Part shown: in pieces, positions 44,853 to 53,262 of the stretch
How the letters are laid out: every line of letters starts with the position of its first letter
How positions within the stretch are numbered: the stretch's first letter is position 1
Position numbers and translations under genes: made by a program
Notes under the pieces: generated by a model
Database searches by the model: none
What the model was told of the DNA's origin: nothing
Seen by the model: the letters and a program-made list of their open reading frames with translations, nothing else
DNA from: Haloferax sp. Q22
GTDB lineage: Archaea; Halobacteriota; Halobacteria; Halobacteriales; Haloferacaceae
Direction: 5' to 3'
NCBI RefSeq assembly: GCF_001482285.1
Contig: NZ_LOEP01000056.1
Location: 1 to 64,000 of the forward strand
DNA: 64,000 nt

Positions 44853-45650
44853 ATGGACCTCCGTCGGCTCGTCCGCGGCCGCCTCGGGTGGCCGCGTCTG
44901 GAGACGGTCGCCCGCGAACTCGCCCGGCGATACGACCGCGACAGCCTCCACATCCGATTTCTCGAGGCGGACAACTGGCTTTCGACCCCGATGGTCGTCG
45001 ACGACGAGTGGTTCGTGAAAGTCATCTCCAAACAGAACTCGCTCGTCCACGCCGTGTTCACGACCGGGCGGAACCTCGGCGCGTTCTCCAGCGGGACGGA
45101 GGGTTTTTTCGGTCATTTCGGGACGCCGCTGGAGATGGCCGAACACGAACTCGAAGCGACGAAGCGACTCCGGAACATCGGCCTGCAAGCGCCCGCGCCG
45201 GTCGAGGCGTTCGAGGTGGACGGCCTCGGCGTGCTCGTCCTCGAATACCTGCCGAACTTCCACACCCTCGACACCGCCCCGCGGGAGGAAGTCGAACGGC
45301 TCGCGCCCGAGTTGTTCGCGGCGCTCTCGGAGATGCACGACAACCACCTCGCCCACGGCGACCTCAGAGCCGAGAACGTCCTCGTCCGCGAGGACGGCAT
45401 CTACTTCATCGACGCGACGAACGTCAACGACGAGGGGATGCGCGACGCCCGCGCGTACGACCTCGCCTGCGGGCTGGCGGCGCTCGAACCGCTCGTCGGC
45501 CCCAAGAAGGCCGTCGCCGCGGCGCTCGACTCCTACGAGGTGGAAGCGCTCTTGGACGCCGTCGACTTCCTCGACTTCGTCAACATCCGGCCCGACCACG
45601 ACTTCGACGCCGCGTCACTCAAAGGCGAGATAGAAAAGCACGCGGCGTGA
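44853..45650 (+). CDS. RIO-like serine/threonine protein kinase
   Basis: Encodes 265 residues. An N-terminal region with WFVKVISK (ATP-binding Lys) is followed by VLVLEYLPNF (hinge), LAHGDLRAENVLV (catalytic loop Asp and Asn) and YFIDATNV in place of the DFG strand. This is the haloarchaeal group of kinases related to RIO and Bud32 families. The substrate is unknown. There is no membrane segment. The start MDLRRLVRGRLGWPRL is 39 bases from the uspA stop. Confidence 0.8.
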   Translation: MDLRRLVRGRLGWPRLETVARELARRYDRDSLHIRFLEADNWLSTPMVVDDEWFVKVISKQNSLVHAVFTTGRNLGAFSSGTEGFFGHFGTPLEMAEHELEATKRLRNIGLQAPAPVEAFEVDGLGVLVLEYLPNFHTLDTAPREEVERLAPELFAALSEMHDNHLAHGDLRAENVLVREDGIYFIDATNVNDEGMRDARAYDLACGLAALEPLVGPKKAVAAALDSYEVEALLDAVDFLDFVNIRPDHDFDAASLKGEIEKHAA

Positions 45651-45689
45651 GTCCTCGGTTCGGTTCCGCGGCCGCCGCGCCGACCCGAC

Positions 45690-46238
45690 TCACTCGCAGG
45701 GGAGCGTCCCGTCGTAGCTCGCGTCGCCGACCACGACGACCCCACACATCGCCGTCGAGCCGTGGATGCCGCAGTCGTACTGGTAGACGCCGGGGTCGTC
45801 GAAGCGGTAGGTGACCCGCCCGTCGCGACCGACCGTCTCAGACTGAAACGACCAGTCGGTCGCCGCGTCGTCGAAGGTCGCCGCGCGGACGTTGTGTTGA
45901 AGCGCCTCTCCGTTTTCCCACGCGACCGTCGTCCCCGGCTCGACCGAGAGCCGCATCGGTGAGAAGGCGACGCCCTCCATGACGACGAGCGAGCCGGACG
46001 CATCGCCTGACGCCGGCTCAGTCGTCGAACCCGGTGATTCGCTCGTCGGCGTCGGCGACGCTGTCGGTGTCGGTGTCGGTGTTGGTGTCGCCGTTGAACT
46101 CGGAGACGACGCCGCGGTTTCGGTCGGGGGCGACTCCGTCTCCTCGCTCGGCATCTCCGTCTGGTCGCCACCCGTACAGCCGGCGAGCAGTCCGAGTCCG
46201 ATCACAGCGGCGAGGGCACGTCGTCTCGTGAGTCGCAT
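45690..46238 (-). CDS. Halocyanin-type blue copper lipoprotein
   Basis: Encodes 182 residues from MRLTRRRALAAVIGLGLLAGC (Tat-like RRR with lipobox). A Thr/Pro/Ser linker of about 60 residues leads to one plastocyanin domain: first copper His in ALQHNVR, then YQYDCGIHGSTAMCG supplying Cys, His and Met. It should carry electrons at the outer face. The N-terminal TPTPTPTPTASPTPT low-complexity stretch is normal for such proteins. An open frame to 46301 precedes the signal and is rejected. Confidence 0.92.
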   Translation of the reverse strand: MRLTRRRALAAVIGLGLLAGCTGGDQTEMPSEETESPPTETAASSPSSTATPTPTPTPTASPTPTSESPGSTTEPASGDASGSLVVMEGVAFSPMRLSVEPGTTVAWENGEALQHNVRAATFDDAATDWSFQSETVGRDGRVTYRFDDPGVYQYDCGIHGSTAMCGVVVVGDASYDGTLPCE

Positions 46239-46382
46239 ACCAGTGGTCGGGCCACCCGAAGAATAAGCGATGTCCCAAATTCCGCCCGATTGGAACCCCA
46301 TCTCGCCGACAACGGCGAGGGGCTGCGGGCGGAACGCGGTTCTGGGGGAGTTCGGCCGCGGGTCGCGCCCGCGGCTCGCGAG

Positions 46383-47120
46383 TTACTCGCCCTCGACGCC
46401 CTCGTAGTCCGCGCCGCCCATGTAGAGCCGCGAGACTTCGGGGTCGTCGAGGAGGCCGTCGGCGTCGCCCTCGTAGGCGACGGTCCCCTGGTCGAGGACG
46501 TAGCCGCGGTCGGAGATGCCGAGCCCCTCGCGGGCGTTCTGCTCGACCATCAGGACCGCGGTCCCGAGTTCGTTCACCTTCTTCACGTCCTCGAACACCG
46601 ACTGGACGATGTTGGGCGCGAGGCCCGCCGAGGGCTCGTCGATGAGAAGCACCTCGGGCTCCATCACGAGCGCGCGGGCGAACGCGAGCACCTGCCGCTG
46701 GCCACCCGAGAGCGTCCGGGCCTTGGCCGAGCGCTTCTCGTCGAGAATCGTGAACTGGTCGTACAGTTCGTCGATTCTGGCCTGTAGGCCCTCGGAGCGG
46801 GCGACGCCACCCATCTTGAGGTTCTCGTCGATGGTGAGAGAGGAAAAGACGTTGTCCACCTGTGGGACGTAGCCCATCCCGACGCGGACGAGGTCTTCCG
46901 GCTCCTCGCCGGTGATGTCTTGTCCGCTCAGTTCGACCGATCCGGTCCACGGCTTGAGGAGGCCGAACACCGTCTTGAGGACGGTCGACTTCCCCGCGCC
47001 GTTCGGCCCGATGATACAGACGATTTCGTCCGATTCGAGGTGGAGCGTCAGGTCGGGGAGGACCTGCACCTCGCCGTAGCCGCTGTCGACGCCCGAGACG
47101 TCGAGTGCGCGCTCGGTCAT
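46383..47120 (-). CDS. livF: Branched-chain amino acid ABC transporter ATPase LivF
   Basis: Encodes 245 residues. Walker A GPNGAGKS, Q-loop YVPQVDNVF, ABC signature TLSGGQRQVLAFARAL, Walker B VLLIDEPSAG and H-switch region. LivF pairs with LivG in importing amino acids (HAAT family). It is the last gene of the liv operon and overlaps livG by 4 bases. Confidence 0.95.
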   Translation of the reverse strand: MTERALDVSGVDSGYGEVQVLPDLTLHLESDEIVCIIGPNGAGKSTVLKTVFGLLKPWTGSVELSGQDITGEEPEDLVRVGMGYVPQVDNVFSSLTIDENLKMGGVARSEGLQARIDELYDQFTILDEKRSAKARTLSGGQRQVLAFARALVMEPEVLLIDEPSAGLAPNIVQSVFEDVKKVNELGTAVLMVEQNAREGLGISDRGYVLDQGTVAYEGDADGLLDDPEVSRLYMGGADYEGVEGE

Positions 47121-47923
47121 GGGCCGGCCCCCCCGAGGTACGCCTCGATGACGCGGTCGTCGGAGCGGACTTCGTCCGGCGAGCCCTCCATGAGCACCTT
47201 CCCTTGGTCGAGAACGATGATGGGGTCTGCGAGGTCCATGATGAACGGCATGTCGTGTTCGATGATGAGGAAGGTCTGGCCCTCCTCGTTGAGTTCGCGG
47301 ATGAACCGCTTGATGTCGTTTGCGAGCGTCGGGTTGACGCCGGCGACCGGCTCGTCCAAGAGCAGGATGTCGGGGTCCGTCGTGAACGCCCGCGCGAGCT
47401 CGACGAGCTTCATCTGCCCGCCGGAGAGGTCGGTCGACGGCTGGTCGATGAGGTGCCCGATCTCGAACCGTTCGAGCAACTCGCGCGTCTGTTCGATGTT
47501 CGCCCGCTCCTCTTCGGTCACGTCGGAGCCGGAGAAGAAAAGCGAGAAGATCGACTCGCCTTTCTGCGGTCCGGGGCCGACGAGCATCGCCTCGCGGACG
47601 GACATCCCCTCCAGCCGCCGGGGTGTCTGGAAGGTCCGAACGAGTCCCTTTCGGGCGCGCTCGTGCGGTTCGAGGTCGGTCACGTCCTCGCCGTTGACGG
47701 TGACGTGGCCGGCGTCGTTCTCGTAGAAGCCGGAGATGAGGTTGAACAGCGTGGACTTGCCCGCGCCGTTCGGCCCGATCATTCCGGTAATGGTCCCGCG
47801 TTCGACCTCGATGGAGACGCCGTCGGTGGCGACGAGGCCGCCGAACGCCTTCTCCAAGTCGGTCGTCTTCAGGACGACATCGTCCTTGCCGAGGTGGGCA
47901 CCCTCGTACGCGCCGTCGTTCAT
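47117..47923 (-). CDS. livG: Branched-chain amino acid ABC transporter ATPase LivG
   Basis: Encodes 268 residues. Walker A GPNGAGKS, signature LSGGQMKLVELARAF, Walker B LLLDEPVAGVNP and LIIEHDMPFIMDLAD. The LivG-type long loop (FSLFFSGSDVTEEERAN) is present. It overlaps livM and livF by 4 bases each. Confidence 0.95.
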   Translation of the reverse strand: MNDGAYEGAHLGKDDVVLKTTDLEKAFGGLVATDGVSIEVERGTITGMIGPNGAGKSTLFNLISGFYENDAGHVTVNGEDVTDLEPHERARKGLVRTFQTPRRLEGMSVREAMLVGPGPQKGESIFSLFFSGSDVTEEERANIEQTRELLERFEIGHLIDQPSTDLSGGQMKLVELARAFTTDPDILLLDEPVAGVNPTLANDIKRFIRELNEEGQTFLIIEHDMPFIMDLADPIIVLDQGKVLMEGSPDEVRSDDRVIEAYLGGAGP

Positions 47924-49044
47924 CGGTCGTCACCTCCGTTCGAGGCGGTGCCGCCGTCCGGGACAGCACCCGACGGTGACGCGCCGCCGGTACTGCTCTC
48001 GTCGCGCGCCGCCGGCCAGATGAGTTCGTCCTTCGGGGGAAGGAGTCCGTCCTGCCGGAAGCGCATGATGAGGATGATGAGCCCGCCGACGAACAGCAGT
48101 CGCAGCGGAGCCAAGTCGATGCCGAGCGTCTGGATGAACCCGATGTCGTTGAGGAAGCGGGTCCCCTCGCGGATGGCGATGACGACGGCCGCGCCGACGA
48201 CCGCCCCGCGGTTCGACCCGGTCCCGCCGAGGATGACGGCGATCCAGATGTAGAACGTCGTCAGGGGGACGAGGTCGGAGGGGTCGATGTAGAGGTTCAA
48301 GTGGGCGTAGAACGCCCCGGCGACGGCCATGATGACCGAGCCGATGACGAACGCCTGCATCTTGAACTGGTAGGTGTTTTTACCGAGCGCCTTCGCGAGG
48401 TCCTCGTCGGACCGGATGGTCCGGAGGACGCGCCCCCACGGCGACCGGTGGACGCGCCGGAGGAACAGGTAGACGACCGCGATGAGGACGACCACGATTG
48501 CGGCCGTCGTCGCGGCGTCTGTCAGCGGGAGCCACGACATGAGGTTCGGGATACCGCTGATACCGCTCGAACCGGCGGTCCACTGGCGCTCGTTGAGGAT
48601 GATGGCGCGGATAACCTCGGCCAGTCCGAGGCTGGCGATGGCGAGGTAGTCCTCGCGCAGGCGCAGCGTCGGGATACCGATGAGCACCGCGATGAACGCG
48701 CTCACGACGATTGCCGCGAGGAACCCGAACACCGGGTGGAGTCCGAGTCCGAGTGGGGAGTTCGGTGCAGTCAACAGCGCGGCACAGTAGGCTCCGATTC
48801 CCCAGAACGCGGCGACGGAGAAGTTGATGAGCCCGGCGTAGCCCCACTGGACGTTGAGTCCGAGCGAGAGCAGGGCGTACATCCCGACGAGCGCGATTTG
48901 GAACAGGAGGAACCGCGGTCCGATGACGCCGGTGAGGACGCCGACGACGAGTAGCACCGTGATGAGTCCGAGCACTGCGAAGATGCGCCGCTCGGTCGGG
49001 TCGCGGACGAGCGTCTCGCTCACCCACGTGGACACGGCGCTCAT
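47920..49044 (-). CDS. livM: Branched-chain amino acid ABC permease LivM
   Basis: Encodes 374 residues with about ten hydrophobic helices and the LivM motifs SLGLNVQWGYAGLINFSVAAFWGIGAY and GGTGSNRGAVVGAAVVI. A Gly/Ser-rich, acidic C-terminal tail of about 35 residues follows the last helix. It forms the membrane channel with LivH. It overlaps livH by 4 bases. Confidence 0.94.
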   Translation of the reverse strand: MSAVSTWVSETLVRDPTERRIFAVLGLITVLLVVGVLTGVIGPRFLLFQIALVGMYALLSLGLNVQWGYAGLINFSVAAFWGIGAYCAALLTAPNSPLGLGLHPVFGFLAAIVVSAFIAVLIGIPTLRLREDYLAIASLGLAEVIRAIILNERQWTAGSSGISGIPNLMSWLPLTDAATTAAIVVVLIAVVYLFLRRVHRSPWGRVLRTIRSDEDLAKALGKNTYQFKMQAFVIGSVIMAVAGAFYAHLNLYIDPSDLVPLTTFYIWIAVILGGTGSNRGAVVGAAVVIAIREGTRFLNDIGFIQTLGIDLAPLRLLFVGGLIILIMRFRQDGLLPPKDELIWPAARDESSTGGASPSGAVPDGGTASNGGDDR

Positions 49045-49982
49045 CCGCTATCACCCGCGATTCCGCTCGGGCGAACGAGCAGGATGGCGACCATGATGAC
49101 GAACGCGACGGCCGCGGCGTACCGCGAGCCGACCGGGCTGATGCCCCACTGGTAGAACAGCGGAACCAGTTCGTGGACCATCCCGATGACGAGACCGCCG
49201 AGCATCGCGCCGTAGACGGAGCCGATGCCGCCGAGGATGACCGCGGCGAAGACGATGAGCAGGATGTCGAAGCCCATGCGCGGGCGGACGAGTTCCTCCA
49301 GTCCGAGGAAGACGCCGCCGGCCGCGGCGAGCGCGCCGCCGATGAGCCACATGGCGAAGATGACCTCGCTGGTCCGAATCCCGCTGACCCGCGCGAGGTC
49401 CGCGTTGTCGGCGGTCGCACGCATCTTCCGGCCGAGGGTCGTCCGCGTCAGCGTCAGGTGCAGCGCCGTCACGAGCACGATAGTGAGCGCCACGACGACG
49501 AGGTTGCGCGGGGTGACCGCGATACCGAGCGTCTCGCGGACCCACGGAATCGGTCCCTGTCTGGGGACGCCGTAGCGCTCGGCCTCGGTCCCGAACGACA
49601 GGAAGACGAGCGCGCGATAGACGAGCGCGACCCCGATACTGGAGATGAGCAGGCCGATGGAGTCGGACCCCTTCACCGGTTGGTAGATGACGCGGTCGGT
49701 GATGACGGAGATGACCGCCGCCGCGCCCATGCCGAACGCGAGGGCGAGGAAGAACCAAAGCGGCAGGCCGAACACCCCCGCGTCGCCCAGCATCGGTCGG
49801 AGGAAGCCGACCGAGAACAGCGCGGAGAACGCCCCCACGGTCATGAGGTCGCCGTGGGCGAAGTTCGCGAAGTCCGCGATGCTGTAGACGAGCGACAGCC
49901 CGATGGCCGCGAGGACGATGATGCTCGAAAACACCACGCCGTTGGCGACGTACTGGAAGGGGCTGATTTGGAGCGGTATCAC
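49041..49982 (-). CDS. livH: Branched-chain amino acid ABC permease LivH
   Basis: Encodes 313 residues with a GTG start at 49982 (VIPLQISPFQYVANGV). Eight or so helices; family signatures are IGLSLVYSIADFANFAHGDLMTVGAF and AVILGGIGSVYGAMLGGLVIGMV. The open frame to 50222 upstream is not LivH-like. It is separated from the broken livK by about 50 bases. Confidence 0.93.
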   Translation of the reverse strand: MIPLQISPFQYVANGVVFSSIIVLAAIGLSLVYSIADFANFAHGDLMTVGAFSALFSVGFLRPMLGDAGVFGLPLWFFLALAFGMGAAAVISVITDRVIYQPVKGSDSIGLLISSIGVALVYRALVFLSFGTEAERYGVPRQGPIPWVRETLGIAVTPRNLVVVALTIVLVTALHLTLTRTTLGRKMRATADNADLARVSGIRTSEVIFAMWLIGGALAAAGGVFLGLEELVRPRMGFDILLIVFAAVILGGIGSVYGAMLGGLVIGMVHELVPLFYQWGISPVGSRYAAAVAFVIMVAILLVRPSGIAGDSG

Positions 49983-50034
49983 GGCTCCGGAACCCTCCAG
50001 TCGGTCGGTCGGCGTCCGTTCCGTGCGTGCATGG

Positions 50035-51375
50035 TTAGCTCGTGATGTAGTCGCCGAACACGTACTCGTGGTCCTGGACGCTGTAAATCTGGTAGTAGCC
50101 CGGCGGGTCGCCGTTCTCGTCGAGGTCGACCGGACCGCTGACGCCCTGATAGTTGATGTCGCTCGGCGAACCGCCGTCGCGCAGCACGGCCGCGGCCTCC
50201 TCGAAGGTGAAGACCTCCTCACCCTCGGGACGGGTCACGTCGCGGACGACGGACGCGAGCGCCTCGCCGGAGAACTCGTCGGCCGCCTCGATGGCGAGCG
50301 CCGCAACGGTCACGGCGTCGTAGGCGTACGCCGACCAGACCGTCGGCGTCGTAGGCGTACGCCGACCAGACCGTCGGCGTCGCGTCGTAGTTCTCCTCGA
50401 ACGCGGAGACGAAGTTCTGGTAGTTCTCCTGGTCCTGCGGGGCGCTCTCGGTGATACCCTTCATCCCGTCCATACTGCCCGCGGGGGTGTTTTCGATGAT
50501 AGAGTCGGCGACGGTGGACTCCGCACCGTAGTAGTCCACAGCGGTGTTGTAGCCCTGGTCGAACCCCTCGTTGACCATGACGGTGTACTCGTTGGCGTAC
50601 GTGATGAACACCCACGCGGAGGCGTCCGTCGAGGCCATCTCGGTGAGGATGCCGCTGTACGACGACTGCCCCTGGTCGTGGGGCTCGTTGTAGGCGACGG
50701 TGCCGCCGAGGTCGGACTCGAACGTCTCGGCGAACACGTCCGAGAGGCCCGTCCCGTAGTCGTTGTTGATCCACGTGACGGCGACGGTGTCGTGGCCGTC
50801 GTCGTTGACGAGATTGGCGAGCGCTTGCCCCTTCGCGGCCCCCGAGGGGCTCATGCGGAGCAGGTCCGGCCGCGACGTGAGTTCGGGGCTCGTGCTGTTC
50901 TGGCTGATCTGGACGACGCCGGCGTCGTTGGTGACGCTGTCGTGGATGGCGATGGAGACGCCCGAGCCGACAGAGCCGATGAGGAGCGGCACGCCGTCCT
51001 GGTTGACGAGCTTCTGCGCGCCGTTGACCCCGCCCTGGTTCGTACTCTCGTCGTCCTCGACGGAGATTCTTAGCGACGCCCCCTCGGAGCCGATGCCTGC
51101 CTCGTTGATGGCGGCGAGTGCGAGTTCGCGGCCGCGGGTGTTGCGCTCGCCGTAGGGTGCGAGCGACCCGGTGAGCGAGTCGACCATGCCGATGGTGTAC
51201 GACTCGCCGCTGCCACCGCTTTCCTCGGTCGTCGTGGTGGTCTCCTCACCGCCGCCACCGCCACTCTCCTCAGTCGTCGTGGCCGTGGCCGTGCCCTCGT
51301 CTTCGCCTTCGAGACAACCGGCGGTCGCCCCGACAGCTTCAGCAGCGTTCTGCGGTCCATGTCGTGTGGTGACAT
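50035..51375 (-). pseudogene. livK: Broken livK: amino acid substrate-binding protein with two lesions
   Basis: The coding sequence is split over three frames. The first frame reads MSPHDMDRRTLLKLSG, a Tat signal start, and then shifts. The second frame picks up at AVGATAGCLEGEDEG with the lipobox and the full Leu/Ile/Val-binding fold (YTIGMVDSLTGSLAPYGERN ... NYDATPTVWSAYAYDA). A 31-bp tandem duplication (50314-50344 and 50345-50375) then throws it out of frame. The last part, VTVAALAIEAADEF ... HEYVFGDYITS, is in a third frame. Removing one repeat copy restores WSAYAYDAVTVAALA exactly. Without repair, no complete binding protein can be made for LivFGMH. Confidence 0.9.
50314..50375. repeat. 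31-bp perfect tandem repeat causing a frameshift
   Basis: Bases 50314-50344 and 50345-50375 are identical. Because 31 is not a multiple of three, the second copy shifts the livK frame; excision of one copy restores it. Confidence 0.95.
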
Positions 51376-51400
51376 AACAAGATATGCTCTCCAATTATCG

Positions 51401-51408
51401 TAAATATA
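51401..51408 (-). promoter_or_regulatory. TATA box of the liv operon
   Basis: Minus-strand TATATTTA lies about 28 bases before the ATG at 51375, so a leaderless start at that ATG is predicted. Confidence 0.55.
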
Positions 51409-51540
51409 CCTGTAACCGTTCATGGTCGGGCGCCCGAAACCCGCCGGACGAAACGAGCGTCCGGAGATTATTTCAGTAATATTTTTCAGAATGATTTGGT
51501 AGGGTCTCTCTTTAGGGTATGTGTCTCACAATAGCGGGAT

Positions 51541-52380
51541 ATGATACCCCCCATCGCGAACAACTTCGTGGCGGGTGAGACGGCCGACGGGGCGGTCTCG
51601 CACGTCGAGTCGCTGAACCGCGACGGCATCGCGGGGATACTGAACCTACTCGGCGAGCATTACACCGACCGAGCCGATGCCGACGCCGACGCCGACGCGT
51701 ACATCGACCTCGTCCGCCAACTCGGCGCGACGAATCTCGACGGTTGTGTCTCGGTGAAACCCTCACAGATCGGCCTCGACATCGGCGACCGCGTCTTCCG
51801 GGAGAACCTCGACCGCATCGTCGACGCCGCGGACGCCGAGGGGGTGTTCGTCTGGGTCGACATGGAGGATCACGAGACGACCGACGTGACCCTCGACGCC
51901 GTCGACGACTTGGGTCACCGGACGGGCGGGAACGTCGGCGTCTGTGTACAGGCGAACCTGAAACGCACGCGCGAGGACCTCGAACGCCTCGCCGAGGTGC
52001 CCGGGAAGGTCCGCCTCGTCAAGGGCGCGTACAACGAGCCCGCGTCCATCGCGTACAAGGAGAAGTCGAAGGTGGACGAGGTGTACGAGGACCTCCTCGA
52101 ATACATGTTCACCGAGTTCGACGACGGCGTCGCGGTCGGCAGTCACGACCCGCACATGATCGCGCACGCCCGACACCTCCACGAGCAGTACGGGACGCCC
52201 TACGAGGTACAGATGCTCATGGGCGTGCGCGAGGACGGCCAGCGCGACCTCGCCGACGCCGACATCGAGATGTGGCAGTACGTGCCCTACGGCGACAAGT
52301 GGTTCTCTTACTTCTACCGGCGCGTCCGCGAGCGGAAATCGAACGCGCTGTTCGCGCTTCGCGCCGTCGCCGGCATCTGA
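51541..52380 (+). CDS. Proline dehydrogenase
   Basis: Encodes 279 residues, the size of the stand-alone ProDH/PutA barrel. Family motifs include VSVKPSQIGLDIG, VWVDMEDHETTD, VRLVKGAYNEPASIAYKEKSKVD, VGSHDPHMIAHA, QMLMGVREDG and the C-terminal YVPYGDKWFSYFYRRVRERKSN (substrate Arg pair). It oxidises proline to pyrroline-5-carboxylate using FAD. It is followed by a convergent HTH gene and the P5C dehydrogenase gene, completing proline catabolism. Confidence 0.93.
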   Translation: MIPPIANNFVAGETADGAVSHVESLNRDGIAGILNLLGEHYTDRADADADADAYIDLVRQLGATNLDGCVSVKPSQIGLDIGDRVFRENLDRIVDAADAEGVFVWVDMEDHETTDVTLDAVDDLGHRTGGNVGVCVQANLKRTREDLERLAEVPGKVRLVKGAYNEPASIAYKEKSKVDEVYEDLLEYMFTEFDDGVAVGSHDPHMIAHARHLHEQYGTPYEVQMLMGVREDGQRDLADADIEMWQYVPYGDKWFSYFYRRVRERKSNALFALRAVAGI

Positions 52381-52410
52381 GTCGGGACAGGCCCCCCGGC
52401 TCGCCCCGCG

Positions 52411-53130
52411 CTACTGCGGGTCGAGCAGTTTCGATTCCGCCTTTCGGAGGTGTTCGAGCAGCGTCGTCTTCGAGATGTCCATCTCGGCGGCGAGTTTGCG
52501 GGTGGAAACCTCGCGGGGCCAGCGGTAGTACCCCTCTTCGCGCGCGAGTTCGAACGCCTGCCGCTGGCTCCGGGTGAGCGTGTCGAGTCGCCGACTGCGC
52601 TCCGGCTCCGCACCCTCCGACGTGGAGATGGAGGCGACGCGAATCTCGGCACCGGTCTCGTCCATGACGGTCTCGATGCGAGGCTGAATCTCTTCTCTCG
52701 CGCCCGCGAACCAGACTTCCCACCGCTCTCGGCCGTTTTCTATCTGCGTGGGGGCGCTGTGGACGAAGCCCTGCTTGAGTAGCTCCGGACACATCATGTC
52801 GCTCGGGTCGTACTCCAAGAAGAACTCGCGGGCGACCGAGCCGGGTGCGACGTGCTTCCCGCGGGAGTCGAACCGCTCTTGCAGTTCCAACACTTCGCCG
52901 GTGAGGTCCGAGTCGGCGATAACGTCAAGGAGCGTTTCGACCTCGTCGAGCGACTCGCCGTAGGCGGTGAACAGTCCGTTCGACCGCTCAACGCCCGCGG
53001 TGGGGGCGTCGTAGATGGCGTGTGCGAGGATGCCGCCGTCGTACTCGCTCGTCGATTCTATCGCCCAGCAGTTCGGATGCCACAGGTCGAGCGTGAGGCG
53101 TGTACCTTCACCTGACATGCGCTCGCTCAT
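52411..53130 (-). CDS. HTH-10 (bat-like) transcription regulator, likely of proline use
   Basis: Encodes 239 residues. The C-terminal HTH-10 domain is clear: LTRSQRQAFELAREEGYYRWPREVSTRKLAAEMDISKTTLLEHLRKAE. The N-terminal about 170 residues form an alpha/beta sensor domain (TLDLWHPNCWAIEST; HAIYDAPTAGVERSNGLFTAY) typical of haloarchaeal bat-type regulators. An ATG at 53118 is an alternative start. Its position between the proline dehydrogenase and P5C dehydrogenase genes, as in other haloarchaeal put clusters, suggests that it senses proline or P5C. Confidence 0.88.
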   Translation of the reverse strand: MSERMSGEGTRLTLDLWHPNCWAIESTSEYDGGILAHAIYDAPTAGVERSNGLFTAYGESLDEVETLLDVIADSDLTGEVLELQERFDSRGKHVAPGSVAREFFLEYDPSDMMCPELLKQGFVHSAPTQIENGRERWEVWFAGAREEIQPRIETVMDETGAEIRVASISTSEGAEPERSRRLDTLTRSQRQAFELAREEGYYRWPREVSTRKLAAEMDISKTTLLEHLRKAESKLLDPQ

Positions 53131-53231
53131 ACACCGGGTAATACGCCGCTACGTAAGATGTTGTCTGTGGTCACTCGGGAGTTGGTTGACGCGTCGACCC
53201 GGGGACATCCCTTCCATGGGAGGGTCCGGGG

Positions 53232-53239
53232 TTATTAAT
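53232..53239 (+). promoter_or_regulatory. TATA box of the P5C dehydrogenase gene
   Basis: TTATTAAT is centred about 27 bases before the ATG at 53263, as expected for a leaderless mRNA. Confidence 0.6.
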
Positions 53240-53262
53240 CCTAGTTGTGACGCTAGAGTCAT

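Noticed and set aside
45690-46238. Possible frameshift in the intact halocyanin gene
   Set aside because: The signal, linker and single copper domain are continuous in one frame with all four ligands.
51660-51720. GACGCC repeats in the proline dehydrogenase gene as a possible slippage site
   Set aside because: The repeats encode DADADADA in frame, fit a surface loop, and the domain continues normally; no evidence of length variation.
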